DNA of 64,000 bases from Pararhodonellum marinum (GCF_015354735.1 NZ_JACEFJ010000005.1:1-64000), one strand, 5' to 3'. Positions 1-9,898 are shown, counted from the first letter of the stretch. The notes: generated by a model from the sequence alone, not told the origin. Program-made: numbers and translations.

Positions 1-541
1 GGGGCTTGTTCATGAGGATTTCAGCCAATTGAAGTGTCTCTTTATAGTCCCCTTTTTTGATAAAATGAAATGTGGATAAGATAGCAATCCGCTCTTCCCA
101 AAGCTTACCTGAGTTTGCAAATTGGTACAAAAGTGATCTGTCTTTATCCCATAGCCAAGCACCTAGAATTTTTGGAGCGGAATTGTCCACAAGATCCCAA
201 TTGTTGACCTTATCCACATTGTTTAGGTAAAAATCTACCCAATATTTTTGGATTTCAATGGTTTTGGCTTTTTCAAATTTGTAAACCAGCAATAAAAGGG
301 CAGTTAATCTGGCCTCGTGAAATGCCGACTGTATCAAGTATTCAAGATCCGATTCTATAACTTGTTTTTGGTATCGTTTGGCTAATTTTCTCTGATCTGG
401 AACTTTAACCCCCAAAAAAAGATCTCCTTCACCGTATTGACCCTCTCCGGTCTTAAAATACTTCATGACCCCGCTTACCTTTTCAGGCTGCGCTTTTGCT
501 TTCAGCTCTTCTAAAATTTGTTCTGCAAGGACATTAGCCAT
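1..541 (-). CDS. DNA alkylation repair protein, AlkD-like (3' end outside window)
   Basis: The minus strand is open from ATG at 541 to the window edge, giving about 180 residues that begin MANVLAEQILEEL. The part KYFKTGEGQYGEGDLFLGVK followed by a VPDQRKLAK stretch is typical of the HEAT-like-repeat DNA glycosylases of the AlkC/AlkD superfamily. A later NNWDLVDNSAP segment also matches the AlkD pattern of a W-D-L-V-D helix. Family members excise positively charged alkylated bases such as N3- and N7-alkylpurines without flipping the base. The C-terminus is missing because the window begins inside the gene. Assignment to the superfamily is firm; substrate range is inferred. Confidence 0.85.
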   Translation of the reverse strand, partial: MANVLAEQILEELKAKAQPEKVSGVMKYFKTGEGQYGEGDLFLGVKVPDQRKLAKRYQKQVIESDLEYLIQSAFHEARLTALLLLVYKFEKAKTIEIQKYWVDFYLNNVDKVNNWDLVDNSAPKILGAWLWDKDRSLLYQFANSGKLWEERIAILSTFHFIKKGDYKETLQLAEILMNKP

Positions 542-595
542 CAATCCAAATGGTATTTAGGGTATTTAAACCCAAAATTGCCGGCGAAATAGGAG

Positions 596-633
596 AAAAA
601 AAAGGCTTCCAGAAAAATAATCTGGAAGCTTTT
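596..633 (-). terminator. Rho-independent terminator of the outer membrane receptor gene
   Basis: On the minus strand an AAAAGCTTCCAG arm, a 9-nt loop and the matching arm CTGGAAGCCTTT (one G-U type pair) are followed by a run of T. It lies about 20 nt after the stop codon of the receptor gene at 653. Confidence 0.8.
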
Positions 634-652
634 AGAGAACAGGTGGTTTTAA

Positions 653-3088
653 TCAAAAATCTGCATCTTCGTCGAATTCCTCTCTGTCGCCATTTCGCCC
701 ATTTTTCCTATCCCTAAATCCTCCAAAACGATAAGTAAAGGCAATGGTTCCAATTCTGGTTTCCCTGTTGAACAAACGATCCTGCTCAAATCTCGGGTCA
801 TCTGTTCTTATCCTGAATATCCGCGTGTTGAAGATATCACTCACATTGAGACTTACTGTAGCTCTTTTGTTCATGATGTCTTTCCTGATTCCAGCATTTA
901 TTCCCCAAAATGGCTCAATCTCACCTTGAGGGAGGACAATCGGACCTCTGTAGTTACCTTGGATCTGGATAGTGGCAAAATTTGGAATAGCCATGTTGCC
1001 CAATAAACTTACCGTCCAACTGAAGTTGGAGTTGTTGAAGCCTTCTTCGATGTTGTCACCAATAATTTCGGAATAGAAGAAGTTTCCAGTTAAAGTTGCA
1101 TCGAACCACTGAGTAACCTGGATTTGATTTACCATTTCAAATCCCGTACTGCTTCTGCTATTGGCATTTTCCCTGGTTTGAATGGCCACATTATCATCCC
1201 TTAATCTGATTACCCTAGTATGGATATCGGTAGAAAACCTGTGATAGACAGTGGCATTGAGCAGGTAATTTTTCCAGCCTTTCATATAACCCAATTCATA
1301 ACTATTGGTAAATTCCGGTTGAAGAAATGGATTTCCAACACTCAAATTGAACAAATCGCTTACCCTGAAAATTGGAGCAAGTGCCCATATGTTTGGCCTG
1401 GATATCCTCCGACTGAAATTAACCGTTAATTCCTCCTCTTGGCCCAAATTATAACTTAAGTAAGCGCTGGGGAATAAATTGAAATAATTATTGATGATAG
1501 GCTCAGGATTACTTTCAAGCAAACCTGTTGTTTCGGTGTATTCTGCCCTCAACCCACCTTGGTAGCCCAATTTCCCAATGGTGTTTCTGTAACTGAAATA
1601 AGCGGCATATACATCTTCATTAAATTTAAATCCATCGGTAAATTCAGGATCAAGAACTGGATTGAAGTCGGTAGACTCATCACCTTGTAAGAAATTCTGC
1701 TGCCTGTCCCAAACCCCAAAAGTTCCTTTCAGCCCGGATTCAAAGCTTCCTCCATTCTCAAAAGGTTTCTCATAGTCCAATTGCAATACATAGAGGTCAC
1801 TGGTTTGTGGCCTGTCGTTGATTTGTATCAGTCTGTTTGAAGGTACTTCTTGGTTGAACTGATCATAGAACAACTGATTGTAAATTTCTTCCTGGGTACG
1901 CTCATCACGTGAATAAGAGGCTGAAGTAAACAACCGCTGCCCTAATGTATCGATTTCATAGGTGTAACTGACTCCTGTTTCAAAGTTAAAACTTTGTCGC
2001 GAATCTTCTGTCTCCCTTATAAAAAGGCTATCTAAATTGCCTGCACTATTTATGTTCCTTTGGTTCAGCAAATCAGTCCCCGTTCTATCCCTGAAATTCC
2101 CCTGGGCATAAAATCCAAAAACCTTGCTTTCAGAAATGTTGTAATCTAAACCAGCTCTGATCAAATGGGATACATCCACATTTTCTCCATAAGAATCTTG
2201 ATCCAAAACAGGAGATACATTAGGTAAAGCCGTTCTTCTCAATCCCTCACTTTCCCGGAACAACCTTCTATCCTGAAAATTGTAGGATCCATAGTAATTT
2301 ACTTTTTCTGTACCGTAATTTAGATTGACTCCAGCATTGTATTTGTCTCTAGTGCCGACTGAAACGTTGGCTTGGCCGTTGAAGCCGGTAGATTCATTTT
2401 TTTTCAGGATGATGTTAATTATTCCCCCTACGCCGGTAGCGTCGTAACGGGATGAAGGGTTAGTTATGAGTTCCACAGTTTTAATGCTGTTAGCAGGAAA
2501 CTGGGAAAGAATGCTTTCGGCATCATCTCCTGAAAGGTTGGATGGCCTACCATTGATGTAGATAAGGATGTTTCCACTGCCCCGCATGGTGATACTTCCT
2601 TCATCATCCACTTGGATTGAAGGCAACGTTCCCAATAGCTCAGATGCTGTTGCTCCTTCTGCAACAATGCTGTTTTCCACATTGTACCTTCTTTTGTCAA
2701 TGTCACTTTCAAACATGGAAGTTACCCCTTCTACCACTACTTCATCTAAGCTTTCGGCTCCTGATTGTAATTTTATATTTCCAAAATTCACAGTTTCTTT
2801 ATCTCCAAGGGTGACATTTTGGTAATAGGTTTCAAACCCTATAAAACCAGCCCTGAAAATATACTCTCCTGCGGTGGCATTAAAGGAAAAGGTACCATCA
2901 AGTTCCGACATGCCTCCATAGACAACAACTGAATCTGAAGGACTCAATAAGGCAATATTGGCAAACTCGAGAGCATCATTAGAAGTGGCATCAACTATTT
3001 TGCCTTTTAGGTTAATGCCTTGCGCCTGAACAGTCTGGGAAAGAATAAATGTGGAGAAAATTAAAAGTGTAAATAATGTGGATTTCAT
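653..3088 (-). CDS. TonB-dependent-type outer membrane receptor with carboxypeptidase-regulatory-like domain
   Basis: About 811 residues. Met at 3088 is preferred over an upstream Met at 3127 because it gives a clean signal peptide (MKSTLFTLLIFSTF, cleaved near QAQG). Next come a CarboxypepD_reg-like beta-sandwich (about residues 25-110, starting GINLKGKIVDATSND), a plug domain (about 120-230, with ILIYINGRPSNL and TNPSSRYDATGVGGIINI), and a long outer membrane beta-barrel of the OMP_b-brl_3 type. It probably imports or senses an unidentified ligand across the outer membrane. No SusD partner is adjacent, so a polysaccharide utilisation role is not supported. A terminator follows the stop, and an 11-bp inverted repeat lies upstream at 3230-3255. 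Confidence 0.88.
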   Translation of the reverse strand: MKSTLFTLLIFSTFILSQTVQAQGINLKGKIVDATSNDALEFANIALLSPSDSVVVYGGMSELDGTFSFNATAGEYIFRAGFIGFETYYQNVTLGDKETVNFGNIKLQSGAESLDEVVVEGVTSMFESDIDKRRYNVENSIVAEGATASELLGTLPSIQVDDEGSITMRGSGNILIYINGRPSNLSGDDAESILSQFPANSIKTVELITNPSSRYDATGVGGIINIILKKNESTGFNGQANVSVGTRDKYNAGVNLNYGTEKVNYYGSYNFQDRRLFRESEGLRRTALPNVSPVLDQDSYGENVDVSHLIRAGLDYNISESKVFGFYAQGNFRDRTGTDLLNQRNINSAGNLDSLFIRETEDSRQSFNFETGVSYTYEIDTLGQRLFTSASYSRDERTQEEIYNQLFYDQFNQEVPSNRLIQINDRPQTSDLYVLQLDYEKPFENGGSFESGLKGTFGVWDRQQNFLQGDESTDFNPVLDPEFTDGFKFNEDVYAAYFSYRNTIGKLGYQGGLRAEYTETTGLLESNPEPIINNYFNLFPSAYLSYNLGQEEELTVNFSRRISRPNIWALAPIFRVSDLFNLSVGNPFLQPEFTNSYELGYMKGWKNYLLNATVYHRFSTDIHTRVIRLRDDNVAIQTRENANSRSSTGFEMVNQIQVTQWFDATLTGNFFYSEIIGDNIEEGFNNSNFSWTVSLLGNMAIPNFATIQIQGNYRGPIVLPQGEIEPFWGINAGIRKDIMNKRATVSLNVSDIFNTRIFRIRTDDPRFEQDRLFNRETRIGTIAFTYRFGGFRDRKNGRNGDREEFDEDADF

Positions 3089-3229
3089 GGTAATCGTTGG
3101 TTGTCTAGTTAAATGCAAAGTTTCCAAATTTTATTTGGAATCGGAACCTAAATAGGCTTAGTGGAAATAAAATGTGTTGAAAGGAACTGGAAAGCGTGTT
3201 TTGTAAAATTTCTTTTTTGGTACAGGAAA

Positions 3230-3255
3230 TTTGATTTAAACTGCTTTAAATCAAA
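3230..3255. promoter_or_regulatory. Perfect 11-bp inverted repeat upstream of the receptor gene
   Basis: TTTGATTTAAA and TTTAAATCAAA are perfect complements separated by CTGC. It lies about 140 nt upstream of the receptor start and 130 nt beyond the phosphorylase stop. The absence of a T-tract argues against a terminator. An operator is possible but unproven. The rest of 3089-3383 shows no gene. Confidence 0.4.
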
Positions 3256-3383
3256 GCTTGACACAATAAAGAAACACCCCATAACCTGAGAAGGTTTGAA
3301 AAATAATTGTATATACATTAATAGAGATATACTGGTTTTAATCGCAATAATTTGGGATAGGCGGTAGGAGGATACTTGTATAG

Positions 3384-4262
3384 TTAAATTTTTCCTGTTA
3401 ATTGTTCCAATGTATGCTGGATTAATGCATTCATGGCCTGATCGGCATTTTTTGAAAAAGTATGGTTGATTCTATTGGCCACGATGGCGTTCAGACTCAA
3501 GACTTCATGGCCTAAAAGCCTTCCCATAGCGTAATATCCGGCAGTTTCCATTTCGAAGTTGGTCAACAAAAAATCTCCGATCCTAATTTTATTCAATTTC
3601 TCGATCAGGTCTGGTATGGCTGGAGTCAGCCTCACTTTGCGACCTTGAGGTCCAAAAAATCCGGGACAGGTTACTGTATTGCCGATCAAAAGGCCTTCAC
3701 CCATTTGCTGAAGCAACTTTTCTGATCCCGAAACACAGTAGGGTGTAAAGGAAAGACCTAGGGATTTATGTATGGTTTCACCTACCTGTTTTTCAAAATC
3801 ACTGTAGTGATTTGTATAAAAGCTCATCAGAGTATCCAAACCAATACCATACTTGGAGACCAGCAGGCTATCAACAGGTAGAGTGCCCTGCATGCTTCCT
3901 GAGGTGCCTATCCTAATGATATCAAGAGAGGTGTGTGTGGTCTTGGGTAGCCTGGTTTGAAAATCCACATTGACCAAAGCATCCAATTCCGTCATCAGGA
4001 TCTCGATGTTGTCAGTGCCCATGCCTGTACTCAGGACGGTCATTCTTTTCCCTTTATAGCTACCGGTATGGGCAACAAATTCCCTCTTAGATCCCTTAAA
4101 ATCTATGGAATCAAAATTTCTCGATATCTTCTCCACCCGGTCAGGATCCCCTACGGTAATAACAGTTGAAGCCAGATGCTCTGGCTTCAGGTTCAAATGA
4201 TAAATACTTCCGTCAGGATTGATGATCAGCTCGGACTCCGGGATGCGCTCACTCATTTTCAA
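3384..4262 (-). CDS. Nucleoside phosphorylase (uridine phosphorylase-like)
   Basis: 292 residues; the second Met (4256) is an equally plausible start. The protein shows the PNP_UDP_1 fold: an N-terminal phosphate-binding GDPDRV near residue 38, STGMGTDNIEILMTEL, a central GTSGSMQG loop, and EMETAGYYAMGRLLG near the C-terminus, where a Glu binds the ribose. Such enzymes cleave nucleosides with phosphate into base plus ribose-1-phosphate in the cytoplasm. The base preference cannot be read safely from sequence. Its start overlaps the end of trhO by 8-14 nt, so the two are probably co-transcribed and translationally coupled. Confidence 0.85.
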   Translation of the reverse strand: MKMSERIPESELIINPDGSIYHLNLKPEHLASTVITVGDPDRVEKISRNFDSIDFKGSKREFVAHTGSYKGKRMTVLSTGMGTDNIEILMTELDALVNVDFQTRLPKTTHTSLDIIRIGTSGSMQGTLPVDSLLVSKYGIGLDTLMSFYTNHYSDFEKQVGETIHKSLGLSFTPYCVSGSEKLLQQMGEGLLIGNTVTCPGFFGPQGRKVRLTPAIPDLIEKLNKIRIGDFLLTNFEMETAGYYAMGRLLGHEVLSLNAIVANRINHTFSKNADQAMNALIQHTLEQLTGKI

Positions 4263-5232
4263 CGGAATTTAAATTTTTGTTTTTTGCCAATCGTTGCCAT
4301 CCTTTGTATGGATTGTAGCCATTGGTGTTTTTTTGGTAATAGCCCGATCCATCGTAAGGCCGCTTTTCAGGATGGGATTGGCAGGAATCCGAACAGGCAC
4401 CCTCCAGTTCCCAACCACAGTTTTCGCAGATGGGTACATGGATGTTGCAGGTTGGATTGGCACAATTGACCATGCGGTCTGATTTGGTGCCGCAGACATG
4501 ACAGGTGGACAGGATGCTTGGGTTTACCTTGTTGACACCTACTGCAAGCCGGTTGTCAAACACATAGCACTTGCCCTCAAAATCCTCTCCCCCTGCCTCC
4601 ATGCCGTATTTGATAATACCCCCATGCAATTGGTAGACATCTTCAAACCCCTGTTCCAGCAGGTAAGCAGAAGCTTTTTCACACTTGATGCCTCCGGTAC
4701 AATAGGTCAGTATTTTTTTGTTTTTCAGGTGTTCAAGTTCTTTCACCTTTTCCGGAAATTCTCTGAAATTCTCCATGTCCAGTGTCAGGGCATTTTTGAA
4801 TTTCCCCAATTCATGTTCATAATTGGAACGCACATCCAAAATCACCACATCCTCTTGGTCCTTAAGGGCTTTGAAAGCCAAGGGTTCCAAGTGCTTACCC
4901 GTCTTTAGGTTGGGATTGATGTGACTGAGACTGGAGTGAACGATTTCCGGTTTGGTCCTTACATGAATCTTGGTAAAGGCATGCCGATCATGTTGATCCA
5001 CTTTAAAATCGGTTTTGGCAAACCTGGGATCTGATTTCACATAGGCCATGTAACGCTCACAGTCTTCCTTCAGACCGGACACGGTGCCATTCAACCCTTC
5101 GTGGGAAATGATGATCCTGCCCCTGATGTTGTTTTCAATGCAGAACAGGTGATGTTCTTCTCTATATGCTTCGGTATCTTGGATCTCCGCATAGCAATAA
5201 TAGAGCAAAATAAGGTAATATTGATTTTCCAT
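4249..5232 (-). CDS. trhO: tRNA uridine(34) hydroxylase (YceA/TrhO family rhodanese)
   Basis: 327 residues. An N-terminal acylphosphatase-like domain (to about residue 95, with RGRIIISHEGLNGT) is followed by a rhodanese domain carrying the active-site Cys178 in YCTGGIKCEKA. A C-terminal Cys-rich tail has several CxxC-like pairs (CHVCG, CENCG) that may bind zinc. TrhO proteins install 5-hydroxyuridine at the wobble position of certain tRNAs using O2. Domain order and length match the family. It is the first gene of a likely two-gene operon with the nucleoside phosphorylase. Confidence 0.92.
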   Translation of the reverse strand: MENQYYLILLYYCYAEIQDTEAYREEHHLFCIENNIRGRIIISHEGLNGTVSGLKEDCERYMAYVKSDPRFAKTDFKVDQHDRHAFTKIHVRTKPEIVHSSLSHINPNLKTGKHLEPLAFKALKDQEDVVILDVRSNYEHELGKFKNALTLDMENFREFPEKVKELEHLKNKKILTYCTGGIKCEKASAYLLEQGFEDVYQLHGGIIKYGMEAGGEDFEGKCYVFDNRLAVGVNKVNPSILSTCHVCGTKSDRMVNCANPTCNIHVPICENCGWELEGACSDSCQSHPEKRPYDGSGYYQKNTNGYNPYKGWQRLAKNKNLNSVENE

Positions 5233-5290
5233 AACTTAAGCCCTGTTTCAAGCAGGGTGTCAGGTTGAAATAATATGTATTATATTGTTG

Positions 5291-5929
5291 TTATTTGCCA
5301 ACAGGTTGGGCAGGATTTCCAAAGACCGTTTCATTGGCTTTTACATCGGCGATGACTACGGATCCTGCCCCTATTCTTGCGTTTTTTCCTACTTTGACAC
5401 CAGAGACGATGGTCACCCCTGAACCGACAAAGGCTCCTTCTTCCAAATTCACTGAGGAGTTGATGATGGTACCGGCCCCTACTTGGACATAATCCCCAAG
5501 GACTGCTCCATGTTCAATAATGGCACCGGAATGATAGATACCGTGATGACCCATCTGTACTCCTGCACCGATGCTGACATGTGCATTGATAAAATTCCCA
5601 TGCCCAAGGGCTGCATCAGTAGCGATGTAAGCCCTGCTATGGATGGCGTTTACAGGTTGCACTTTGCGTCTTTCCTGCAGCATTTCCACCAGGAATTTTC
5701 GGTACTTGTTGTCATCTACCGCAACAAATGCCTCGCATTTCTTACCAATAAGTTTCAGAAAGCCGTCATCTTCTGTGTGGCCAAGGACTGAGACATAATT
5801 GATTTCGGTTCCATGGATTTTTTCGTCCTCATCCAAGAGCCCATAGACCACGACCTGATGGCTGTTGAATATTTCCAATGCAGGGTGGGCAATGCCTTTT
5901 GCTCCTAAAATGATCACCGGTTTTTCCAT
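5291..5929 (-). CDS. NeuD/PglB-family acyltransferase (hexapeptide-repeat sugar O-acetyltransferase-like)
   Basis: 212 residues from Met at 5929; Met at 5953 would add eight unlikely residues. The N-terminal half has a Rossmann-like PglD_N domain beginning MEKPVIILGAKGIAHPALE. The C-terminal half (from about residue 90) is a left-handed beta-helix of hexapeptide repeats such as VQMGHHGIYHSGAIIEHGAV, ending ETVFGNPAQPVGK. Relatives acetylate amino- or nucleotide-sugars for surface glycans, but no glycan cluster lies nearby, so the substrate is unknown. Confidence 0.8.
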   Translation of the reverse strand: MEKPVIILGAKGIAHPALEIFNSHQVVVYGLLDEDEKIHGTEINYVSVLGHTEDDGFLKLIGKKCEAFVAVDDNKYRKFLVEMLQERRKVQPVNAIHSRAYIATDAALGHGNFINAHVSIGAGVQMGHHGIYHSGAIIEHGAVLGDYVQVGAGTIINSSVNLEEGAFVGSGVTIVSGVKVGKNARIGAGSVVIADVKANETVFGNPAQPVGK

Positions 5930-5991
5930 GGACTTGATAGATTTGGCATGCAAAATTAGTGGAAAATAACGGCTTAAACAAAAATCATTTC

Positions 5992-7284
5992 CTAAGCCGG
6001 CTTCAACAAAGATTGGCCAACTTTACAGTTTAGGCATTTCTTCAGCTTGCAATAGTTGTTATACAAGCCGATCATTCCCTGACTGTCATAGGCATTAATT
6101 GCCCTCCATGAAACCTGGTCAAAATGTCTGATGATGTGGTTTTGTTCTGACGGGATTTCCTGAAGTAAGTCAAAACACCTCTCCTGCCAATGTCCATCCC
6201 CTTGGTATTGGCCATAAGCAAACCATAGGGGTACAAGGAAATTGATGGCAATCAGGCTTTTGGCTCCTTCTGTTAAATGACCTTTTTGAACTTGTTTCCT
6301 TTCTTTCCCATATTGATAATGTCTTTGCCAATAAGGCATTGGGTCAAAGCTGAGCGTGGATTTGAAAGTCGAAAAATCGAAAGTCTTCTCCAACAAATCC
6401 GAGAATAGGTGAGGACTCTGAGATAAAAAACTTAGCAATTGGGAAAGCCTGATGGTAGGATAATTGGCCGGTCTCACCCGCATAAATTTCCATTCTTTGA
6501 CATCCAAAGCAGGGAGAAGGCCATACTTCTTTTGGTAAATCCCGTATTCTCTCTTTGCAAAAACTGCGTAGTCATCAGGAGGGGTTTCAGGGATAAACGC
6601 AGCTTGCCCAAAGAGGATGGCCTCCTGAACCATAGGCTGGCTGGCATGTTTTTTTAAGATTTTATAAGGAAGGCTTTCGGCAAGTCTTAGCATCGCCTGA
6701 CTGTTTGTTTTGAAGCCAAAACAATAAAATAGCCATCGGTATGCGGTTTCTTCCCAATCCCCATGGGTGGCAGCAAGAATCTGATGGACCATTTTGCCCT
6801 TCTCTTCAAAACGCTCCACCAGACTTTTTTCAAGCATAGAAAACCGCTGTATGCCGGGTACCTCTTCCAAAAACGGTCCGCAAAGTAGCGGCTCTCTCGA
6901 ATTGAGTAGCTTTTCGTAATTTCGTACCACATCCAACAATACTTTTCCTTTGAGTTCAAATGTGGGGATATGGGTACCGTCAGACCGTTTGACCTTTTCA
7001 TCATTTTCCCAGACCACGTGTAGAATGACACTGTTGTAGCGCTCGTCCACATCATGGGTGTGCTGTTTCCAGTCTGAAGATTCCCTATGCACCTCCACGT
7101 GCCCATGGAAATTGACTCCGCTGATTTTAATTTGTGCTTCCAAAAAATCCGGTCCTTCATGGAAATTGTGGTAGCCTATTTTTTTGACCTCTATGGCCTG
7201 TCCATCGGTTGTTTGCAGTTGTTTTTGATCAAAGTATTGGTACTTCCATACCAGCTGCAGAAAATTTTCCTGAAAATCCATCAT
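5992..7284 (-). CDS. DUF2851 family protein
   Basis: 430 residues; no signal peptide or membrane segment, so probably cytoplasmic. The N-terminal block with NFHEGPDFLEAQIKI and HGHVEVHRESSDWKQH is the signature of DUF2851, a family restricted largely to Bacteroidota and of unknown function. Conserved His, Asp and Glu residues in that block suggest a metal-binding or nuclease-like site, but this is only a guess. Four Cys (LCGPF and a C-terminal CKLKKCLNCKVGQ) could form a metal site. It is divergent from the histidine kinase gene, with about 70 nt between the starts. Confidence 0.82.
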   Translation of the reverse strand: MMDFQENFLQLVWKYQYFDQKQLQTTDGQAIEVKKIGYHNFHEGPDFLEAQIKISGVNFHGHVEVHRESSDWKQHTHDVDERYNSVILHVVWENDEKVKRSDGTHIPTFELKGKVLLDVVRNYEKLLNSREPLLCGPFLEEVPGIQRFSMLEKSLVERFEEKGKMVHQILAATHGDWEETAYRWLFYCFGFKTNSQAMLRLAESLPYKILKKHASQPMVQEAILFGQAAFIPETPPDDYAVFAKREYGIYQKKYGLLPALDVKEWKFMRVRPANYPTIRLSQLLSFLSQSPHLFSDLLEKTFDFSTFKSTLSFDPMPYWQRHYQYGKERKQVQKGHLTEGAKSLIAINFLVPLWFAYGQYQGDGHWQERCFDLLQEIPSEQNHIIRHFDQVSWRAINAYDSQGMIGLYNNYCKLKKCLNCKVGQSLLKPA

Positions 7285-7354
7285 AAAAAAGTTCTTAAAA
7301 ATTGATTGAATGTATTCCCAAATATTTCTTTAATTTAAGGTGAAATTTCAATAA

Positions 7355-9139
7355 ATGAAACTAATTGCTTTGTTTTTGCTGCTGATATCACCCCTATTGG
7401 CCCTAGCACAGACCTCACGACTTGACAGCCTAAAAGCCGAACTCAGCAAAAACCATCCTGATTCGGAGAGGTCAAAGGTATTCAACAATCTTTTTCTTGA
7501 GCTTGCATTCAAAGACAATGAAAACGCCTTTGCCTATTTGGATTCGGCTATTTTACTAGCGGAAAGAAATAATGATTCTAGGGCAATGGGCCGATACTAC
7601 AACAATAAGGGTGTGGTAAGCCTGCGTTCTGGACAGCTGAGGAGAGCCATGAATTTTCTATTGGAAGGAGTCAACCATGCAGAAGCCAACCAAGATTCCA
7701 GCACCTTACTGAAACTCTATGGCAACATGGCGCATATTTTTATGATCAGAGAGGAGCAAGAGCAGGCAGAAAAATATTACGACAAAATACTCCTTTACTG
7801 TAACCCTGAAACCGAGCCGATTATATATCTCAAAACCCTCAACAACAAAGGTTTGCTGTTGAAACGCGAGGAGCAGTATGAAAAGGCCTTGGAATGGTTT
7901 GCCAAAGCAAAAATGATGGCAGAAAATCAGAGGGATTCTGCTGAGTTGGCCAATGTGCTCAACAACATCGGGATTACCCAATATCATATGGCGGACCGAA
8001 AAAAGGCAGAAAGAAACTATAGGGAAGCCATAAAAATCAATAAAAAGGTAGGCCATCAATACCAATTGGTCACCAATTACCTGAATTTAGGAAATTTGCT
8101 TCTGGAAGATGAATTGATTACAGAAGCCAAACAAACCGCCTCCCTAGCACTGAAATTGGCTCAGTCTGAAAAATACCTTGAAGAGACATCTTCGTCCCAG
8201 GAATTGTTGTATCGGGTAAACAAAGCTGAGGGCAATCTCAAAGAGGCTTTGGCTTACTTGGAAGCGTATAAAGAGAGCCTGGATGAATTCAATCAGGAGA
8301 AATACAGCAAAGATGTTGCTTCAATGGAGGCTGAATTTGATAGTGAGCAAAAGAGTCAGGAAATACTTCGGCTCCGGCAAAATGAGGATTTTCAACATGC
8401 TTTGCTGGAAAAACAGCAGGTACAGATCACCTTAGTCACTGTGATATTGGTCTTTCTGGTGATCATCCTGCTGGTTTCCTATTACCTCTATCGGGTCAAG
8501 GAAAAAGCAAATGCAGTATTGGAAACGAAAAATCAAAAGATTGAAACACTTATCCGTGAACTTCATCACCGTGTCAAAAACAATTTACAGATTGTCAACA
8601 GTCTTTTGAACCTACAATACAATCGGGTAACCGATGAGGGGACCAAGCAGGCCATTAGGGAAGGACAGAGTAGGTTGGAGGCAATGTCTTTGATTCACAA
8701 AAACCTGTACATGGATGAAGATTTCACTGGCCTTGACATTAAAGCTTATTTGGATTTTCTGACACAATCTTTGGCCGTCAGCTATGGGTTTCCAGTGGAT
8801 GCGGTCAAAAGTGATATTGATCTTGAGAATCCTATATTCAATTTAGACCAGGCAGTTCCTCTTGGACTTATTGTCAATGAACTGGCCAGCAATGCCTTCA
8901 AACATGCTTTTGAAAACAAGGAGCTGGCACAATTGATGGTTGAGATCAAGGAGGAGAAGCAGAAGATCTCCTTCAAGTTGAAAGACAACGGCAAGGGTTT
9001 TTCTGAAGAGTTAAATCCTTTGAATGAGAGTTCATTTGGCTTGAAATTGGTCACCACATTGATTGAGCAACTGGATAGTGAATTGGTCAGCAAAGGGAAA
9101 GAAGGCAGTGAGTTCTCCTTTGAATTTGTACGAAAATAA
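7355..9139 (+). CDS. TPR-containing sensor histidine kinase (HisKA_2 type)
   Basis: 594 residues. A signal peptide (1-19) precedes a periplasmic array of tetratricopeptide repeats (about 40-320), a short coiled coil, one membrane helix (357-379) and a cytoplasmic kinase. The phospho-acceptor lies in RELHHRVKNNLQ (His404/405), diagnostic of HisKA_2. The ATPase domain has the N-box NELASNAFKHAF, G1 DNGKGF and FGLKLVTTL. The ligand of the TPR sensor is unknown. Its stop is one base before the response regulator start, so the two form a two-component operon. Confidence 0.92.
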   Translation: MKLIALFLLLISPLLALAQTSRLDSLKAELSKNHPDSERSKVFNNLFLELAFKDNENAFAYLDSAILLAERNNDSRAMGRYYNNKGVVSLRSGQLRRAMNFLLEGVNHAEANQDSSTLLKLYGNMAHIFMIREEQEQAEKYYDKILLYCNPETEPIIYLKTLNNKGLLLKREEQYEKALEWFAKAKMMAENQRDSAELANVLNNIGITQYHMADRKKAERNYREAIKINKKVGHQYQLVTNYLNLGNLLLEDELITEAKQTASLALKLAQSEKYLEETSSSQELLYRVNKAEGNLKEALAYLEAYKESLDEFNQEKYSKDVASMEAEFDSEQKSQEILRLRQNEDFQHALLEKQQVQITLVTVILVFLVIILLVSYYLYRVKEKANAVLETKNQKIETLIRELHHRVKNNLQIVNSLLNLQYNRVTDEGTKQAIREGQSRLEAMSLIHKNLYMDEDFTGLDIKAYLDFLTQSLAVSYGFPVDAVKSDIDLENPIFNLDQAVPLGLIVNELASNAFKHAFENKELAQLMVEIKEEKQKISFKLKDNGKGFSEELNPLNESSFGLKLVTTLIEQLDSELVSKGKEGSEFSFEFVRK

Positions 9140-9140
9140 A

Positions 9141-9728
9141 ATGGAAAGGCGAGGCAATTTTAAGATTTTGGTGGTGGAGGATGAGTTGATCGTCGCCATG
9201 GACATTCAGGAAACCCTACTTAGGTTAGGCTATCCTTTGGTGAAGACAGCCCATTCGCCAAAATTAGCCAAAGAGACTTTTCAATCCCTGATTCCAGATG
9301 TTGTGATCTGTGACATCAACCTTAAATCGGACATTGATGGAATCGAACTTGTCAGTAGCATGAAACGGGAAAGGGATTTTCCTGTCATCTTTTTGACAGG
9401 TTTTTTTGATCAGAAAACCATCAGCCGGGCAATGTCTGTGGGGGCTAGCTATTATTTGGTCAAGCCTTTTGTGGAAAACCAACTGCAGGCGGCCATAGAG
9501 ATAGCAAGACAGAAAATCGGGGTACCTGAAGAGCCATCGAAGTTGTCAAAAAAGGAAATGCTGATCCTCCAGCAACTGGTGGAGGGGAAAACCTCTCAAG
9601 AAATTGCAAATGTGCTCAACAACAGCTATCATACTGTGACCACACACATCCGAAACATCAAAAAGAAACACGGCTTGCATACAAGCGCGGAATTGATTTC
9701 TCTGGCGCTGAAAAATAAGTGGGTATAG
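9141..9728 (+). CDS. Response regulator, CheY-like receiver with LuxR-type HTH
   Basis: 195 residues from ATG at 9141, one base after the kinase stop; an upstream in-frame start at 9063 would lie inside the kinase gene and is rejected. The receiver has the acidic pair at ED14-15, phospho-acceptor Asp58 (VVICDINL), switch Thr (FLTGF) and Lys in YLVKPF. The C-terminal HTH (from LSKKEMLILQQLVEGKTSQE) is of the GerE/LuxR type. It is the cognate regulator of the upstream kinase. The target genes are not evident, although the GH16 gene lies 170 nt downstream on the same strand. Confidence 0.92.
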   Translation: MERRGNFKILVVEDELIVAMDIQETLLRLGYPLVKTAHSPKLAKETFQSLIPDVVICDINLKSDIDGIELVSSMKRERDFPVIFLTGFFDQKTISRAMSVGASYYLVKPFVENQLQAAIEIARQKIGVPEEPSKLSKKEMLILQQLVEGKTSQEIANVLNNSYHTVTTHIRNIKKKHGLHTSAELISLALKNKWV

Positions 9729-9898
9729 TTGTCTTTTTATACTTCTCGTTTCTAAAACCTGATATTACTGGAAGTTATACGTATGTATAAAAGTCTGGTC
9801 AAGATTGATATTTATAGATATTGGGATATTGACAATAATGCTTCACATTCCAAATGCTAAGATTGCCCAAATTCCCTGTTTTTTTGTATTTTCGGCTT

